Numbered from the stretch's first letter, positions 8,899 through 18,222 are shown. The stretch: DNA of 64,000 nucleotides from Erysipelotrichales bacterium (GCA_910576345.1 CAJTIT010000002.1:62001-126000), one strand, 5' to 3'. Numbers and translations are program-made. The notes: generated by a model from the letters alone, not told the origin.

Positions 8899-9921
8899 AT
8901 GAAAAACAAAAGTGATACACAGCTTGTATTAGAAGCAAAAAATGGAAATGAATCTGCATTGGAAGAAATCTATCATCGCTATGAAAAAAGTCTTTTTTAT
9001 ACGGCGTATAAGATTACAGGAAACAAAGATGATGCACAAGACGCACTGCAGGATACGTTTCTTCAAATTTCTCGTTCTATCTGTGATATTCAGCGTCCGG
9101 AATTTTTGAAACTCTGGATGAATCGCATCATTGCCGGAAAATGTCGTGATATTTTCAGACGCAATAAAACGGTTACTGTAGATATGGATACGCCTCAATT
9201 TTATAATCAATATGTCGAGGAACGAATTGATCATCTCCCTGAAAAAGAATTGCGGTTTCAGACAGATAAAGAATTAATCGATTATTATATAATGCAGTTG
9301 CCTTATTTACAGCGAGAAGCCATCATTATGATGTACTTTCAAAATTTTTCTTTGCAGCAGATAGCGGATCTTTCCAATGAGCCATTAGGAACGATCAAAA
9401 GCAGAATCCATTTGGCAAAAAAAGCATTACGGCAACATTTAGCTGCTTATGAGAAACGAGAAGATGTGAACGTCAATTTCCAATCGTTGGATGCTTTGTT
9501 GGTTTCCACGTTTGCGGTAGGTTTTGAGAAGACAATCATGAAAATGCAAGCCATTTCTATGACAAATACAAAATGGACAAAACAAATTATTTCTTTTTTA
9601 TGCACATCTGTTGGTAAGATTATCATCGTCACATCCGTATGCGCTGTTTTTGGTATTGTTTCGATCAGTAGGTTTTATGACATCAATCATAATGTTTCCA
9701 ACCAATCATTGATTTTTAAAGGAAAGATCGTTCAAACAGATCATGATGCATATTTTCTATTTATGAATTGGGCAATGAATGAAGATCAACTTCGTTTGAA
9801 AACAGAAAATGAGATTTTGGAGTATCAAGAGCTTTATGAATACTTGAAAGCGCATCAAGGTGCTTATTTTGAATCCTTGGAAAATAGCGGTATTTCCACT
9901 GTATTTGAATCATTGATTTAA
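8899..9921 (+). CDS. ECF-type sigma factor with C-terminal membrane segment and external tail
   Basis: The first ~190 residues are a sigma-70 family ECF factor. Region 2 spans about 20-90 (ALEEIYHRYEKSLFYTAYKI, DAQDALQDTF) and region 4 about 130-185 (LPYLQREAIIMMYFQNFSLQ, then GTIKSRIHLAKKALR). An extension follows: a linker, one hydrophobic segment (about 230-255, GKIIIVTSVCAVFGIVSI) and an ~85-residue Glu-rich tail predicted outside the cell. Ordinary ECF factors end near 170-190 residues and are held by a separate anti-sigma; none is encoded next door. This suggests a membrane-tethered factor that senses directly or needs proteolytic release (inference). GAGGTGA precedes the ATG. It probably controls the surface-protein locus downstream. 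Confidence 0.88.
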   Translation: MKNKSDTQLVLEAKNGNESALEEIYHRYEKSLFYTAYKITGNKDDAQDALQDTFLQISRSICDIQRPEFLKLWMNRIIAGKCRDIFRRNKTVTVDMDTPQFYNQYVEERIDHLPEKELRFQTDKELIDYYIMQLPYLQREAIIMMYFQNFSLQQIADLSNEPLGTIKSRIHLAKKALRQHLAAYEKREDVNVNFQSLDALLVSTFAVGFEKTIMKMQAISMTNTKWTKQIISFLCTSVGKIIIVTSVCAVFGIVSISRFYDINHNVSNQSLIFKGKIVQTDHDAYFLFMNWAMNEDQLRLKTENEILEYQELYEYLKAHQGAYFESLENSGISTVFESLI

Positions 9922-9956
9922 AAAAATCGGATATTTTGAAAAAAAATTAAACCTTG

Positions 9957-9983
9957 TGCAACCCATCGGCGACTCTAGTATAG
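9957..9983 (+). promoter_or_regulatory. Candidate ECF-dependent promoter
   Basis: TGCAACC (9957-9963) and GTATAG (9978-9983) are separated by 14 bases, in the gap just after the sigma gene and upstream of the surface-protein genes. An AAC core in the -35 element is a general hallmark of ECF promoters. There is no matching sigma-A box pair. This is a pattern call only and the -10 assignment is uncertain. Confidence 0.35.
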
Positions 9984-10033
9984 AAATCTGGGATATTTAT
10001 ATTATCACGGATTTTTATAAGGGAAAGGATGAG

Positions 10034-10219
10034 ATGTCAATGATTATGTTATGGAAAACAGGGTTTATTGGGAATGTTTTGAATTATGAAAATTTAAAAG
10101 GTATAAAAAAACATATCATAATACAATTGAATTTATTATATGAATACGGATATTTCTCTCATCTCTTTTTAAATAAAACACAAATAGAAAGGAAAGAAGC
10201 GCTATGTGGAAAAAGCTGA
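10034..10219 (+). CDS. Possible small protein, unrecognised
   Basis: A 61-codon frame starts at an ATG preceded by AAAGGATGAG and overlaps the next gene by 16 bases. It has no signal peptide and no recognisable domain, and its composition is close to that of non-coding AT-rich DNA. It may be a leader-type ORF coupling transcription from the candidate promoter at 9957 to the next gene, or it may be spurious. Confidence 0.25.
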   Translation: MSMIMLWKTGFIGNVLNYENLKGIKKHIIIQLNLLYEYGYFSHLFLNKTQIERKEALCGKS

Positions 10220-10503
10220 TGATTGTTTTATTTGCATTGTTTGGTACTTTTTCTGTGGTATATGGTTATTACAAAATGAAAAAGTTGTTAATAAGAAAAG
10301 AGAATGAATCTGTTTATGATTTGGTATATAGAGTGCATGTGAATGTCTTTGATTATTTTAAATGGTGTTTTCATACAGATAATTTTTCTACAAGTATTGC
10401 GAATAGAAATAAACTTTTCATGTATATTCGGGTATTGAGACATGGAAAAGTAATTGCAGGTTTCCCTTGTTTAAGTAACGAAAGGAAATGTTGTTATGTT
10501 TAA
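10204..10503 (+). CDS. Small membrane-anchored hypothetical protein
   Basis: A 99-residue protein begins with MWKKLMIVLFALFGTFSVVY, a signal-anchor-like helix, followed by a basic soluble part with aromatic residues and a CLSNERKCC end. AGAAAGGAAAG lies upstream of the ATG. The last 8 bases overlap the start of the giant surface gene, indicating coupling. It has no recognised family; its job may be tied to export or folding of that surface protein (inference from position only). Confidence 0.5.
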   Translation: MWKKLMIVLFALFGTFSVVYGYYKMKKLLIRKENESVYDLVYRVHVNVFDYFKWCFHTDNFSTSIANRNKLFMYIRVLRHGKVIAGFPCLSNERKCCYV

Positions 10504-13500
10504 GAAATTATTGATATTAGGCTTTATTTTTCTATGTGTGATTGGTATTGCATATACTCATGATTATTTACAGAATTCTTTATCAGCAGCTAGTGCAGTC
10601 AAAGGTGGGAATGTAACAGGGCGTATAGGTACAGCAGGAAGTTTGCCTGATGGTACGTCAGGGGGGATGGAAAAGGGTGATATCGTAACTTTTTCATCAA
10701 CAACAAGCAATGGTACACCATTAACATGGAGATTGGTTGCGAATTCGTTAAGCAATCGACATAATCCAGGTTCTGTTGTTGTAAATACTTCAAATGATTA
10801 TGGCTATGATGTTATTGCATCCGCACCGGTGACTTATGGTAACAATGTTTGGCATTGTGTTACAGAATTATTGGATCCTATGCCATATATGCCCCAATCT
10901 TTTACATCGTATCGCCGCAAAAACAATCTAATCAAAGATGAAATCAAAAAGATCAATGATAAGGTTGCGGCGAATGTAATTGAAAATTCTTTGATTAAAG
11001 ATCGTTTGGTGTTTAATGTTCTGAATATTGATACCAATTTGAAAAGTGGCGGTCAAAATTATATTGATTACCAAGAGCTTCGGATTTTTGAATTTAATGC
11101 TTTTTATGAGATGGGATCGTATTTAGAAGATCGCTTTACCTTAGGAAGTTTAAATTTACCTGGTTCAGACTTTTCTTTACCTTCATCAAAATGTAGTGGA
11201 ACATTTTGGGCAGGTATCATATATGGAGATGGCAGTATGAAAAATTCTCATGAGTTTCCATGTGCAATCAATGAATCAGCGGCTACCTCATTATATGGAC
11301 CACGAAACTTTAGTGAATCGTTACCATATCGTTTAGGTGTATTTTTAGATCTAGAACAAGTTGTATTTGCGGTATCTGATCATCAACAAATAATACAAAA
11401 GGATGCTTATTATGATGTTACGCAACCAGCAGTAACTACGATGGAAGATTCGTCTGGAGATGCTATGAAATTAAGGCTGTTAGATACTTCTAAAGTAGTT
11501 GATTTTCAGGATATTCTAGATAATAAGGGGGATTCTATTTATACATCTCAGGGATTGTCAAAGACAGATGTTGCAAAAGTTGGAGAAAACAGTACAATCC
11601 GCTTGAAAGTAAATGCAAATGCCGGCAGCGATGCAGAAGGTGTTCATACAGTTTCAGCACTCATATTTGATCAATCAAATAACTTTATTAAATATGCTCC
11701 TCTCGCTACAGCAAATGGTTTGAAAGAATATGAAATTAATGTGGGCGACTTTAATCTTTTAAAAGGGAAAACATATGCGATTCAAGTTGTGAATGAGAGA
11801 TACACAGGTGCAAGCGCTGGAATAACAACTTCTTCATCGATGTCAGATCCATTGAAAATAGAAGTTGTGGAGTCACATAAGGTCACTTATACGAAAGATC
11901 CACAGATTGGAGCTAGCACTGGAAAAGATTATGAGTATCAAATGAATGTGAATGCTGGACAGAAAATAGGTTATGTTACTTTACAGCCTTTGGGAATTCC
12001 ACCGATTTATTATCAAATTACATCTTATGACGGTGTGGACACCTCCTATGAAAATTTTGAAATTCCGAATTTAAGAAGTGATTTCACATCAACTGATACC
12101 ACATTGGATATAAAAATTAAACAAAATGCGAAAGATTTAACGAATGGAAGTTTAAATAGTGGCGACTATAAATTTTGTATAGAAGCTTCTTCATTGATAT
12201 CATTTTCCAAGACATGTACAGTATTTACTGTAGAGAAATTGGAACCGAAGATTGCATTTGATGATCCTAATTTGACAAAGAAAAGTATTGCCCAAGCGTC
12301 TGCAGGATGGAGTGAGACTGCGACCGCAACACCAAATACTAATGTGAAAGTAACCTATGCGAAAACTGGTGGAAGTATTGGTCTTATTGATATCAACCAA
12401 GACACTGGAAAGATCAGTTACACTGGAGGGAATGCATACGGAAAAGTAACAATAAAGGCTACGGCAGATGACGATCCTGCTAATGGAAAAGATAATTATC
12501 AACCCAAAGAAGCAACAAAGGAAATTTTACTGTATCGAGAGGTTGCTGCACATATAACGCCTCATGTAAATTCTTCTGATAAGAGTGTTCCAACTTTTTC
12601 TACCAGTGATGCGAACATAAAGCCAAATGGTGTCGTTGGAAATGTGATTGGAACATTAGGAACTCCTGATGATGCATCAAGTGGTAGTACCACATATTCA
12701 TATGAGATTAAGAATATTGATGATTATAATTATTTCAGTATCAATCCTATAACTGGCGAGATTACTACAACAGCAGATTTATCTACGTCCACCGGGACTT
12801 ATCATATTACGGTAAAGGTAAGTGACCGATGGAGCAGTATAGATCTTCCTATATCCATACATGTAGGAAAAGCACCTGCAGAAAATTTGAAGTTTTATGA
12901 GAATTCTACATCCAATACGATGATTAGCACAAAATCAGTGAATATGACTGATACGAATGTTTCTGTATTTGCGACCGTCAAAGGTAGCTCCAATACCAAT
13001 CCAGTAACTTATCGAATCAAAGATGGCTCTACCAATGTGATCGAAGTCAATACGAACAGCGGAGCGATTACCATTCATGGTGTAGGAACTGTAGTGATCG
13101 TCGCAGAGAAACAAGGAATCAGTGGACAAGCAGACGCGATCACAGAACTAACGTTTACGGTAACGGCAGGTTCTCAACAATTTATCTATACAGATGCTAG
13201 TGGAAATGAACTATCCAAAACGCAGGATAAATACAATGCCTATGAAGAAGTATATGGAAAAGGAAAAACATTTCAGCTATATACTACAGGAAATCCACAA
13301 GGCTCTATTGTTACCTATGCATTAAAGGCAGGAAGTCCAACCGATGTAATCAGTGTAGATTCAAATGGACAAGTATCAATATTGAATGCAAGTCTGAATA
13401 CACAGATGGGAAAAGTGATCGTAGAAGCAACAAGTTATGATCCAAGTGGAAATTATACAGATAAAACGATAGAACTACCTATCAATATCAAAAAAGCGGA

Positions 13501-16054
13501 ACAGACAATTTCATTCGCAGATGTGACGTATGCGATAAGTGGATCAGGAACAGTAACACCAATCATCAATGCACAGGATCTATCCAGTAATGAAGGTGGT
13601 GCAACAGTTAATGACACTAGCTACTATATCACAGTGGATACATCCATCGCTTCTGGTATCGCATGGACCAATGATGGTATCAATATCGAATACAATTACA
13701 GTGGAAATGATGGTTTGGATATACCACTTCATGTAGAGAAACAAGGAAATCGCAATTATAATAAAGCAACCGCCAATGGACAGATGCGGATCATGGGACT
13801 GGATGAAAGCTCATTGGCCATTACGGTACCAGGAAAAATCGTATACGGAGATCATTTCACATTGCGTTCTCTACAAGATGATAGTTTTAGTACGAATGTC
13901 CAATATCAGTTTGAAGTGGACAATACAACATATATCTCAAATCCAATCGTGAATGGAAATCAAGCAGAATTTGACGCATTGAAATACAGTGGAAATACAA
14001 TGATCAAAATCAAGGTCACAAGAACGGCAGATGGAGAAATACCATTAAGTAAAACGGTATCCGTAAAAGTACTTCCAAAAGATATCAATATTGTAATTGA
14101 TGATCAGACAAAACTAAAAGGAGAACAAAATCCAACGTTCACTTATCAAGATTTCAATCATCAATTAGTAAGTTGGAATGGTGTAAAGGACAGTATACTT
14201 CCAGGTGACATTCAGTTAAGTACAACGGCGAAAGATACAAGTCCAACCGGAGATTATCCGATTACTGGTAATACGAATACACTCAATACGAAATATCCAA
14301 ATTACAACTTCACTTTCACAGATGGAACATTAACGATCACAGATGAAGCGGTTGATGATGCATGGTATCACTTAGAATTGGATGATGGAAACAATACACC
14401 ATATAATGGCAACTGGACGAACCAAGATGTGAATATCGTCAGTGATCATCAAGAGTATACAGAATTATCCGATAATCAAAATTCATGGAATCATAACCAA
14501 GTCACAATTTCAAAAGAAGGAAGTTATAATCAAAGTTTCTGGATGAAGAAAAGCAGTACAGGCGCAATCACAAAAGAAAAACAAACAAAGATACAGATTG
14601 ATAAACAAGCCCCAAAAATCAAATCGATTGTTGGCTCAAACGGAAAACGATCGCGATCACAAACCTTCAAACCGGGAATGGTAGTCACAATTCAGGCAGA
14701 AGATACAGCACTTGATCCAAACACACAAATCAGCGGAGTATCTAAAACAACTTATGAAATTATTAAATTGGATGAGCAAGGAAAACCAACAGGAACACCA
14801 AATAAGGTTGATCAAAATGATGATACCGTGGAAGTATCACTGAAAGAAACAGGAACATATGAGATATGCGCAACAGCCACCGATCATGCATCAAATGAAA
14901 GTGAAGAAACATGTGAAAGAGTAACGATACGATCATGGGGAGAAAGCAGTGATGGAAAAGAATTGCCAGACATCAATATCGATATTGATGGTGATGGAAT
15001 ACCAGATATCAATATCACAAGACCGGGAGAAAAGAAGCCATATTTAAATATAGATACCAATGGAGATGGAATACCGGATATCAATATATCCAAAGATGGA
15101 GAAGAAGTAATACCAGGAGTAACCAAACCATATTTGAATATTATGGATCCAAAGGTACCATGGAATCCAACGCAAGAAATTGATTATGATGGAGATGGAG
15201 AACCGGATTTCAGAACAGATCCAAACCTATCCGCAATCTTATCGATTGATTCCAACAATGATCGTATACCGGATTTGAATATAGATTTGGATGGAGATTA
15301 TATCGCAGATGTCAATATCAATGTGAACGGAGATAAAAAAGCGCCGCAAACAAATATCGATACGGATGGGGATGGAAAGCCAGATATCAATATAGATTTG
15401 GATGGCGATGGGAAGCCGGATACAATGATATCGACCAACATTGAATGGAAACCAACCTATATGGTCAAAGATGAAAAAGGAAATGTGATTTATGGAACAA
15501 CGCTGAATATAAAACCGGATGAAAAAGACAGTATCACAGATCAAGGTATTGTGGTAAGACCAAGTGATCCGAATGTAAAATTCTATGATAACACAGAATT
15601 GAAAGTTATCGATATAACAAAACAAAGCGAAAGTGAACACTCTAATATTCTAACAACTGTAACCAAAGGAAAAGTAGAAAAAGTATATGAAATCCAAATG
15701 TTGGTAAATGGAAAAGAGACAGAGCCAGAAGGAAAGATTGAAGTAAGCATTCCATGTGATACAGAACAAAGAGTACATTTGATGAAAAAGAACAAAGATG
15801 GTACATGGACAGAAATCAGCTATGAGCGAAAAGGCAATTACTTAGTTTTTATAACTGACACATTAGGACAATACAGTATTGTCACAGAAACAAGCAATAC
15901 GAGTGTACAAGGAACCTATACACCTAACGTTGGTGGCGCAAATACCGGATATCGTCCAATATTTTCAAGTTATTTGTTTTATTTCTTAATAAGTTTCATC
16001 GTCCTATGTTTACTATTAAAAAAACATCAACAAAATAAAAACGATTGTGCATAA
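10496..16054 (+). CDS. Giant cell-surface adhesin-like protein with Ig/cadherin-like, MBG and Asp-rich calcium-type repeats
   Basis: This is an 1852-residue secreted, membrane-anchored protein. It has a signal peptide (about 1-33, cleaved near LSAASA), an unrecognised N-terminal domain (about 35-300), then beta-sandwich modules: a cadherin-like unit near 720-790 (YFSINPITGEITTTADLSTS), several similar 80-100-residue Ig-like repeats, an MBG-type module near 1195-1285, an Ig-like unit near 1300-1500, and about eight Asp-rich repeats of the DGDGIPDINID kind (about 1491-1641) that resemble thrombospondin type 3/EF-hand loops and should bind calcium. The C-terminus has GGANTG, a membrane helix (about 1821-1842) and a KKHQQNK tail, recalling a degenerate sortase signal. 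Likely an adhesin under the upstream ECF factor (inference). Confidence 0.88.
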   Translation: MFKKLLILGFIFLCVIGIAYTHDYLQNSLSAASAVKGGNVTGRIGTAGSLPDGTSGGMEKGDIVTFSSTTSNGTPLTWRLVANSLSNRHNPGSVVVNTSNDYGYDVIASAPVTYGNNVWHCVTELLDPMPYMPQSFTSYRRKNNLIKDEIKKINDKVAANVIENSLIKDRLVFNVLNIDTNLKSGGQNYIDYQELRIFEFNAFYEMGSYLEDRFTLGSLNLPGSDFSLPSSKCSGTFWAGIIYGDGSMKNSHEFPCAINESAATSLYGPRNFSESLPYRLGVFLDLEQVVFAVSDHQQIIQKDAYYDVTQPAVTTMEDSSGDAMKLRLLDTSKVVDFQDILDNKGDSIYTSQGLSKTDVAKVGENSTIRLKVNANAGSDAEGVHTVSALIFDQSNNFIKYAPLATANGLKEYEINVGDFNLLKGKTYAIQVVNERYTGASAGITTSSSMSDPLKIEVVESHKVTYTKDPQIGASTGKDYEYQMNVNAGQKIGYVTLQPLGIPPIYYQITSYDGVDTSYENFEIPNLRSDFTSTDTTLDIKIKQNAKDLTNGSLNSGDYKFCIEASSLISFSKTCTVFTVEKLEPKIAFDDPNLTKKSIAQASAGWSETATATPNTNVKVTYAKTGGSIGLIDINQDTGKISYTGGNAYGKVTIKATADDDPANGKDNYQPKEATKEILLYREVAAHITPHVNSSDKSVPTFSTSDANIKPNGVVGNVIGTLGTPDDASSGSTTYSYEIKNIDDYNYFSINPITGEITTTADLSTSTGTYHITVKVSDRWSSIDLPISIHVGKAPAENLKFYENSTSNTMISTKSVNMTDTNVSVFATVKGSSNTNPVTYRIKDGSTNVIEVNTNSGAITIHGVGTVVIVAEKQGISGQADAITELTFTVTAGSQQFIYTDASGNELSKTQDKYNAYEEVYGKGKTFQLYTTGNPQGSIVTYALKAGSPTDVISVDSNGQVSILNASLNTQMGKVIVEATSYDPSGNYTDKTIELPINIKKAEQTISFADVTYAISGSGTVTPIINAQDLSSNEGGATVNDTSYYITVDTSIASGIAWTNDGINIEYNYSGNDGLDIPLHVEKQGNRNYNKATANGQMRIMGLDESSLAITVPGKIVYGDHFTLRSLQDDSFSTNVQYQFEVDNTTYISNPIVNGNQAEFDALKYSGNTMIKIKVTRTADGEIPLSKTVSVKVLPKDINIVIDDQTKLKGEQNPTFTYQDFNHQLVSWNGVKDSILPGDIQLSTTAKDTSPTGDYPITGNTNTLNTKYPNYNFTFTDGTLTITDEAVDDAWYHLELDDGNNTPYNGNWTNQDVNIVSDHQEYTELSDNQNSWNHNQVTISKEGSYNQSFWMKKSSTGAITKEKQTKIQIDKQAPKIKSIVGSNGKRSRSQTFKPGMVVTIQAEDTALDPNTQISGVSKTTYEIIKLDEQGKPTGTPNKVDQNDDTVEVSLKETGTYEICATATDHASNESEETCERVTIRSWGESSDGKELPDINIDIDGDGIPDINITRPGEKKPYLNIDTNGDGIPDINISKDGEEVIPGVTKPYLNIMDPKVPWNPTQEIDYDGDGEPDFRTDPNLSAILSIDSNNDRIPDLNIDLDGDYIADVNINVNGDKKAPQTNIDTDGDGKPDINIDLDGDGKPDTMISTNIEWKPTYMVKDEKGNVIYGTTLNIKPDEKDSITDQGIVVRPSDPNVKFYDNTELKVIDITKQSESEHSNILTTVTKGKVEKVYEIQMLVNGKETEPEGKIEVSIPCDTEQRVHLMKKNKDGTWTEISYERKGNYLVFITDTLGQYSIVTETSNTSVQGTYTPNVGGANTGYRPIFSSYLFYFLISFIVLCLLLKKHQQNKNDCA
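14961..15432 (+). repeat. Asp-rich DxDGDGxPDxNI coding repeats
   Basis: Within the surface protein, a short unit encoding variants of DGDGIPDINID recurs about eight times over some 470 bases with irregular spacing, with interruptions near 15030-15180. The DxDxDG pattern is typical of calcium loops. Related copies differ at the base level, so the array is not freshly duplicated. Confidence 0.8.
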
Positions 16055-16070
16055 AAACAATCGTTTTCAT
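16038..16070 (+). terminator. Intrinsic terminator of the surface-protein locus
   Basis: An 11-bp stem (AAAACGATTGT / ACAATCGTTTT) overlaps the stop codon of the surface gene and ends in a T-rich tract. Confidence 0.8.
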
Positions 16071-16136
16071 TTATATCATAGTGCGTGTAAAAACTGAAAT
16101 GCTGCACATCCTATTATAAAGATAGGATGATCCAGA

Positions 16137-16607
16137 ATGAAAGAGGCAACGATACGACCATGGCTTATTTCTGATGCACCCGCACTATATGAGTTATGCA
16201 AGGATAAAACCATAAGAAAACAGTGGCTGTCAAAACTGCCATATCCTTATACAATAATACGCGCAAAGAAATGCATTGCTTACTATCAACATGCAAATCC
16301 GCTTCGTTATTGCATTTTTGCGATTCTTTATCAAGAACAAATCAAAGGTTGCATTCAGTGTGAAGTAAAAGGCTATCACAGTGCAGAATTGACGTATTGG
16401 ATGCGTTACGATGATATCCACAAAGGCTATTTACAGTCGATTATTAAGCATATATGCGCCTATGCATTTTCTAAGTTTTCCATTACCACCATTTATGCAA
16501 AACTTTCCATGGACAATATAGAACTCTCTAAACTTTATTTGGAAAATGGTTTTATTGAAAGTATTGATACGGCACCTATATATCTATATTTTCTTCATCG
16601 TTTTTAA
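16137..16607 (+). CDS. GNAT family N-acetyltransferase
   Basis: This 156-residue protein has the RimJ/RimL-like GNAT layout: N-terminal RPWLISDAPALYELCKD, a central strand-turn (QIKGCIQCEV) and the C-terminal NIELSKLYLENGFIES segment, where side-chain acetyltransferases keep an N-x-x-S-x-x-x-x-x-x-x-G-F pattern. It uses acetyl-CoA; the acceptor (protein N-terminus, antibiotic or metabolite) cannot be told. The usual acetyl-CoA loop (Q/R-x-x-G-x-G/A) is weakly kept. It stands alone and overlaps the end of a convergent small gene by 4 bases. Confidence 0.75.
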   Translation: MKEATIRPWLISDAPALYELCKDKTIRKQWLSKLPYPYTIIRAKKCIAYYQHANPLRYCIFAILYQEQIKGCIQCEVKGYHSAELTYWMRYDDIHKGYLQSIIKHICAYAFSKFSITTIYAKLSMDNIELSKLYLENGFIESIDTAPIYLYFLHRF

Positions 16608-16795
16608 CGCTCATTTTTTAATAACAAGATGCTGATGAATGCGCTGATGCCAATTATGCATGCAAAAACATTCCCCCAAAATTTCATATCCAGAATGCGT
16701 GTCGCCAATAATTCAAATCCCAACAATTGATGAAGACTGAAATCGATACAGAATAGAATAATGATCCATAAAGAAATTGTTTGTGTTTTTTTCAT
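16604..16795 (-). CDS. Small two-helix membrane protein (DUF378-like pattern)
   Basis: A 63-residue protein with two hydrophobic helices (about 7-28 and 40-59) separated by LATRILDMKF. A strong site (GTAGGTGATGA) precedes the ATG, supporting a real gene. Size and layout recall DUF378 proteins, but their usual NW motif is not seen, so the family link is loose. Function unknown. It overlaps the GNAT stop by 4 bases on the other strand. Confidence 0.55.
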   Translation of the reverse strand: MKKTQTISLWIIILFCIDFSLHQLLGFELLATRILDMKFWGNVFACIIGISAFISILLLKNER

Positions 16796-16893
16796 TTCAT
16801 CACCTACTACAATTTATGAAAATCCAGTCATATTATGAATGATTTCTTTGTTTCGTGCATAAATTATGTTGTAAACAAAGGGAGGAAAACCGC

Positions 16894-17883
16894 ATGAAAA
16901 AGAAAGTAATCGCTGGATTGGGCGCGTTGATACTAATCATTGCGCTGTGTTTGACTTTAAAACCGAAATCATTCGATAAAACATTTGATAACACGATGAA
17001 TGATATGGATTCCTACATCATAAAAGGCGATATGGAAATCACAAAAGGGGAGGATGTCAAAACTTATCAAGTAGAAGTCGGTTATCAAAAAATTGATGAG
17101 AATGATTATTTTAAAGTGAGCTTGTTGGATAAAGAATTGAATCAAGAACAATTGATTCTAAGAAATGGAGAAGGCGTATTCGTCATTACACCAAGTTTGA
17201 ATCAAGTTTTCAAGTTTGAAGGCGATTGGCCATTGAATTCACCAAAACCATATTTATTACAGTCCATGTCTAAATTTGTTCAGGATGAGCAAGCAGAAAT
17301 TGATAAAGCAGAGGATGGTTATCATATCGTAACGCCGGTCGTATATCCAAACAATCAAAACTATGTGAAACAGGAAATGGTGTTTGATGAGGACGCAAAA
17401 ATTAAATCAGTACAAATATTTAATCAAGATGGCGCTGCAGAACTCAAAATCATGTTCAATTCCGTTGAATATAACTGCGATATGCCAAAAGACTATTTCC
17501 AAGCGCCGACATCTATGGAAGCGCCAACATCATCTGGCTCGCTAATGGAAGAAGATCTGCCATTGTATCCTTCTGCCGTATTTGATGCACAGCTAAGTGG
17601 AAAAAGCGAAATGAATACGGATGGTGTAAAAAAACATATTCTGGAATTCAGCGGTGAGAAAAACTTTACCATTGTGGAGAATGTAAGACCAATCGCAAAG
17701 ACAACACAGACAGTGATTATGCCGGGACAAATGATCGATGCGACAGATGTTGTTGGATTTTATGACGGCAATCGATTGAGCGCCGTTGTGAATGGTATAG
17801 AATATACCATTTTCAGCGATGATCTGGCACCGGAAGAAATGATGCGTGTGGTGAACAGTATGCAGGTGGCAGTGATGAAGTAA
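16894..17883 (+). CDS. LolA-superfamily secreted protein (YdcC-like)
   Basis: This 329-residue protein has a signal-anchor (about 4-24) and a beta-rich body with the layout of outer-membrane-lipoprotein-carrier (LolA) folds found in Gram-positive secreted proteins, such as Bacillus YdcC and clostridial GerS: a lipid-binding half-barrel domain (about 30-205), then a TSGSLMEEDLPLYPSAVF linker and a second domain. The start at 16894 follows GGGAGGAAAAC. The MazF-type gene overlaps its stop, which matches Bacillus, where ydcC lies upstream of alr-ndoAI-ndoA; here alr and the antitoxin gene are missing. The function of YdcC homologues is not settled. Confidence 0.7.
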   Translation: MKKKVIAGLGALILIIALCLTLKPKSFDKTFDNTMNDMDSYIIKGDMEITKGEDVKTYQVEVGYQKIDENDYFKVSLLDKELNQEQLILRNGEGVFVITPSLNQVFKFEGDWPLNSPKPYLLQSMSKFVQDEQAEIDKAEDGYHIVTPVVYPNNQNYVKQEMVFDEDAKIKSVQIFNQDGAAELKIMFNSVEYNCDMPKDYFQAPTSMEAPTSSGSLMEEDLPLYPSAVFDAQLSGKSEMNTDGVKKHILEFSGEKNFTIVENVRPIAKTTQTVIMPGQMIDATDVVGFYDGNRLSAVVNGIEYTIFSDDLAPEEMMRVVNSMQVAVMK

Positions 17884-18215
17884 TGATAAAGCGTGGAGAT
17901 GTGTTTTATGCGGATTTGTCGCCTGTTGTCGGCAGTGAACAGGGAGGCATGCGGCCAGTGCTGGTCATCCAAAATGATAAGGGCAATAAATTTTCCAAAA
18001 CGATTATCGTGGCGCCAATTTCAAAAAAAATGAGCAAACCGCCCATTCCAACGCATGTGATTTTTACGAATCCAAGTCTGAGTTATGTTTCCATGATTTT
18101 ATGCGAACAACTGCGTACCATTGACAAGCAGCGTCTTTCACAATGGATTTGTACACTGGAACAGTCGACGATGGATCAGGTTGATCAAGCAATCAAAGTG
18201 AGTTTGAATCTTTAA
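17883..18215 (+). CDS. ndoA: MazF/PemK-family endoribonuclease toxin (EndoA)
   Basis: This 110-residue protein begins MIKRGDVFYADLSPVVGSEQ and contains GGMRPVLVIQND, the diagnostic MazF/EndoA N-terminal block, with the catalytic arginine of the GMRP loop and the PTHV and CEQLRTIDKQRL segments conserved. EndoA cleaves single-stranded mRNA, in Bacillus at UACAU. The usual partner antitoxin NdoAI (EndoAI) is normally encoded directly upstream, but here the 5' neighbour is the LolA-like gene, whose stop codon overlaps this start by one base. The antitoxin may be elsewhere or replaced. A terminator follows. Confidence 0.93.
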   Translation: MIKRGDVFYADLSPVVGSEQGGMRPVLVIQNDKGNKFSKTIIVAPISKKMSKPPIPTHVIFTNPSLSYVSMILCEQLRTIDKQRLSQWICTLEQSTMDQVDQAIKVSLNL

Positions 18216-18222
18216 CAAGGAA

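Noticed and set aside
14961-15432. Dockerin domains in the surface protein
   Set aside because: Dockerins have two 22-residue calcium loops with fixed helices at the C-terminus; here there are many short loops with IN strands, more like thrombospondin type 3 repeats.
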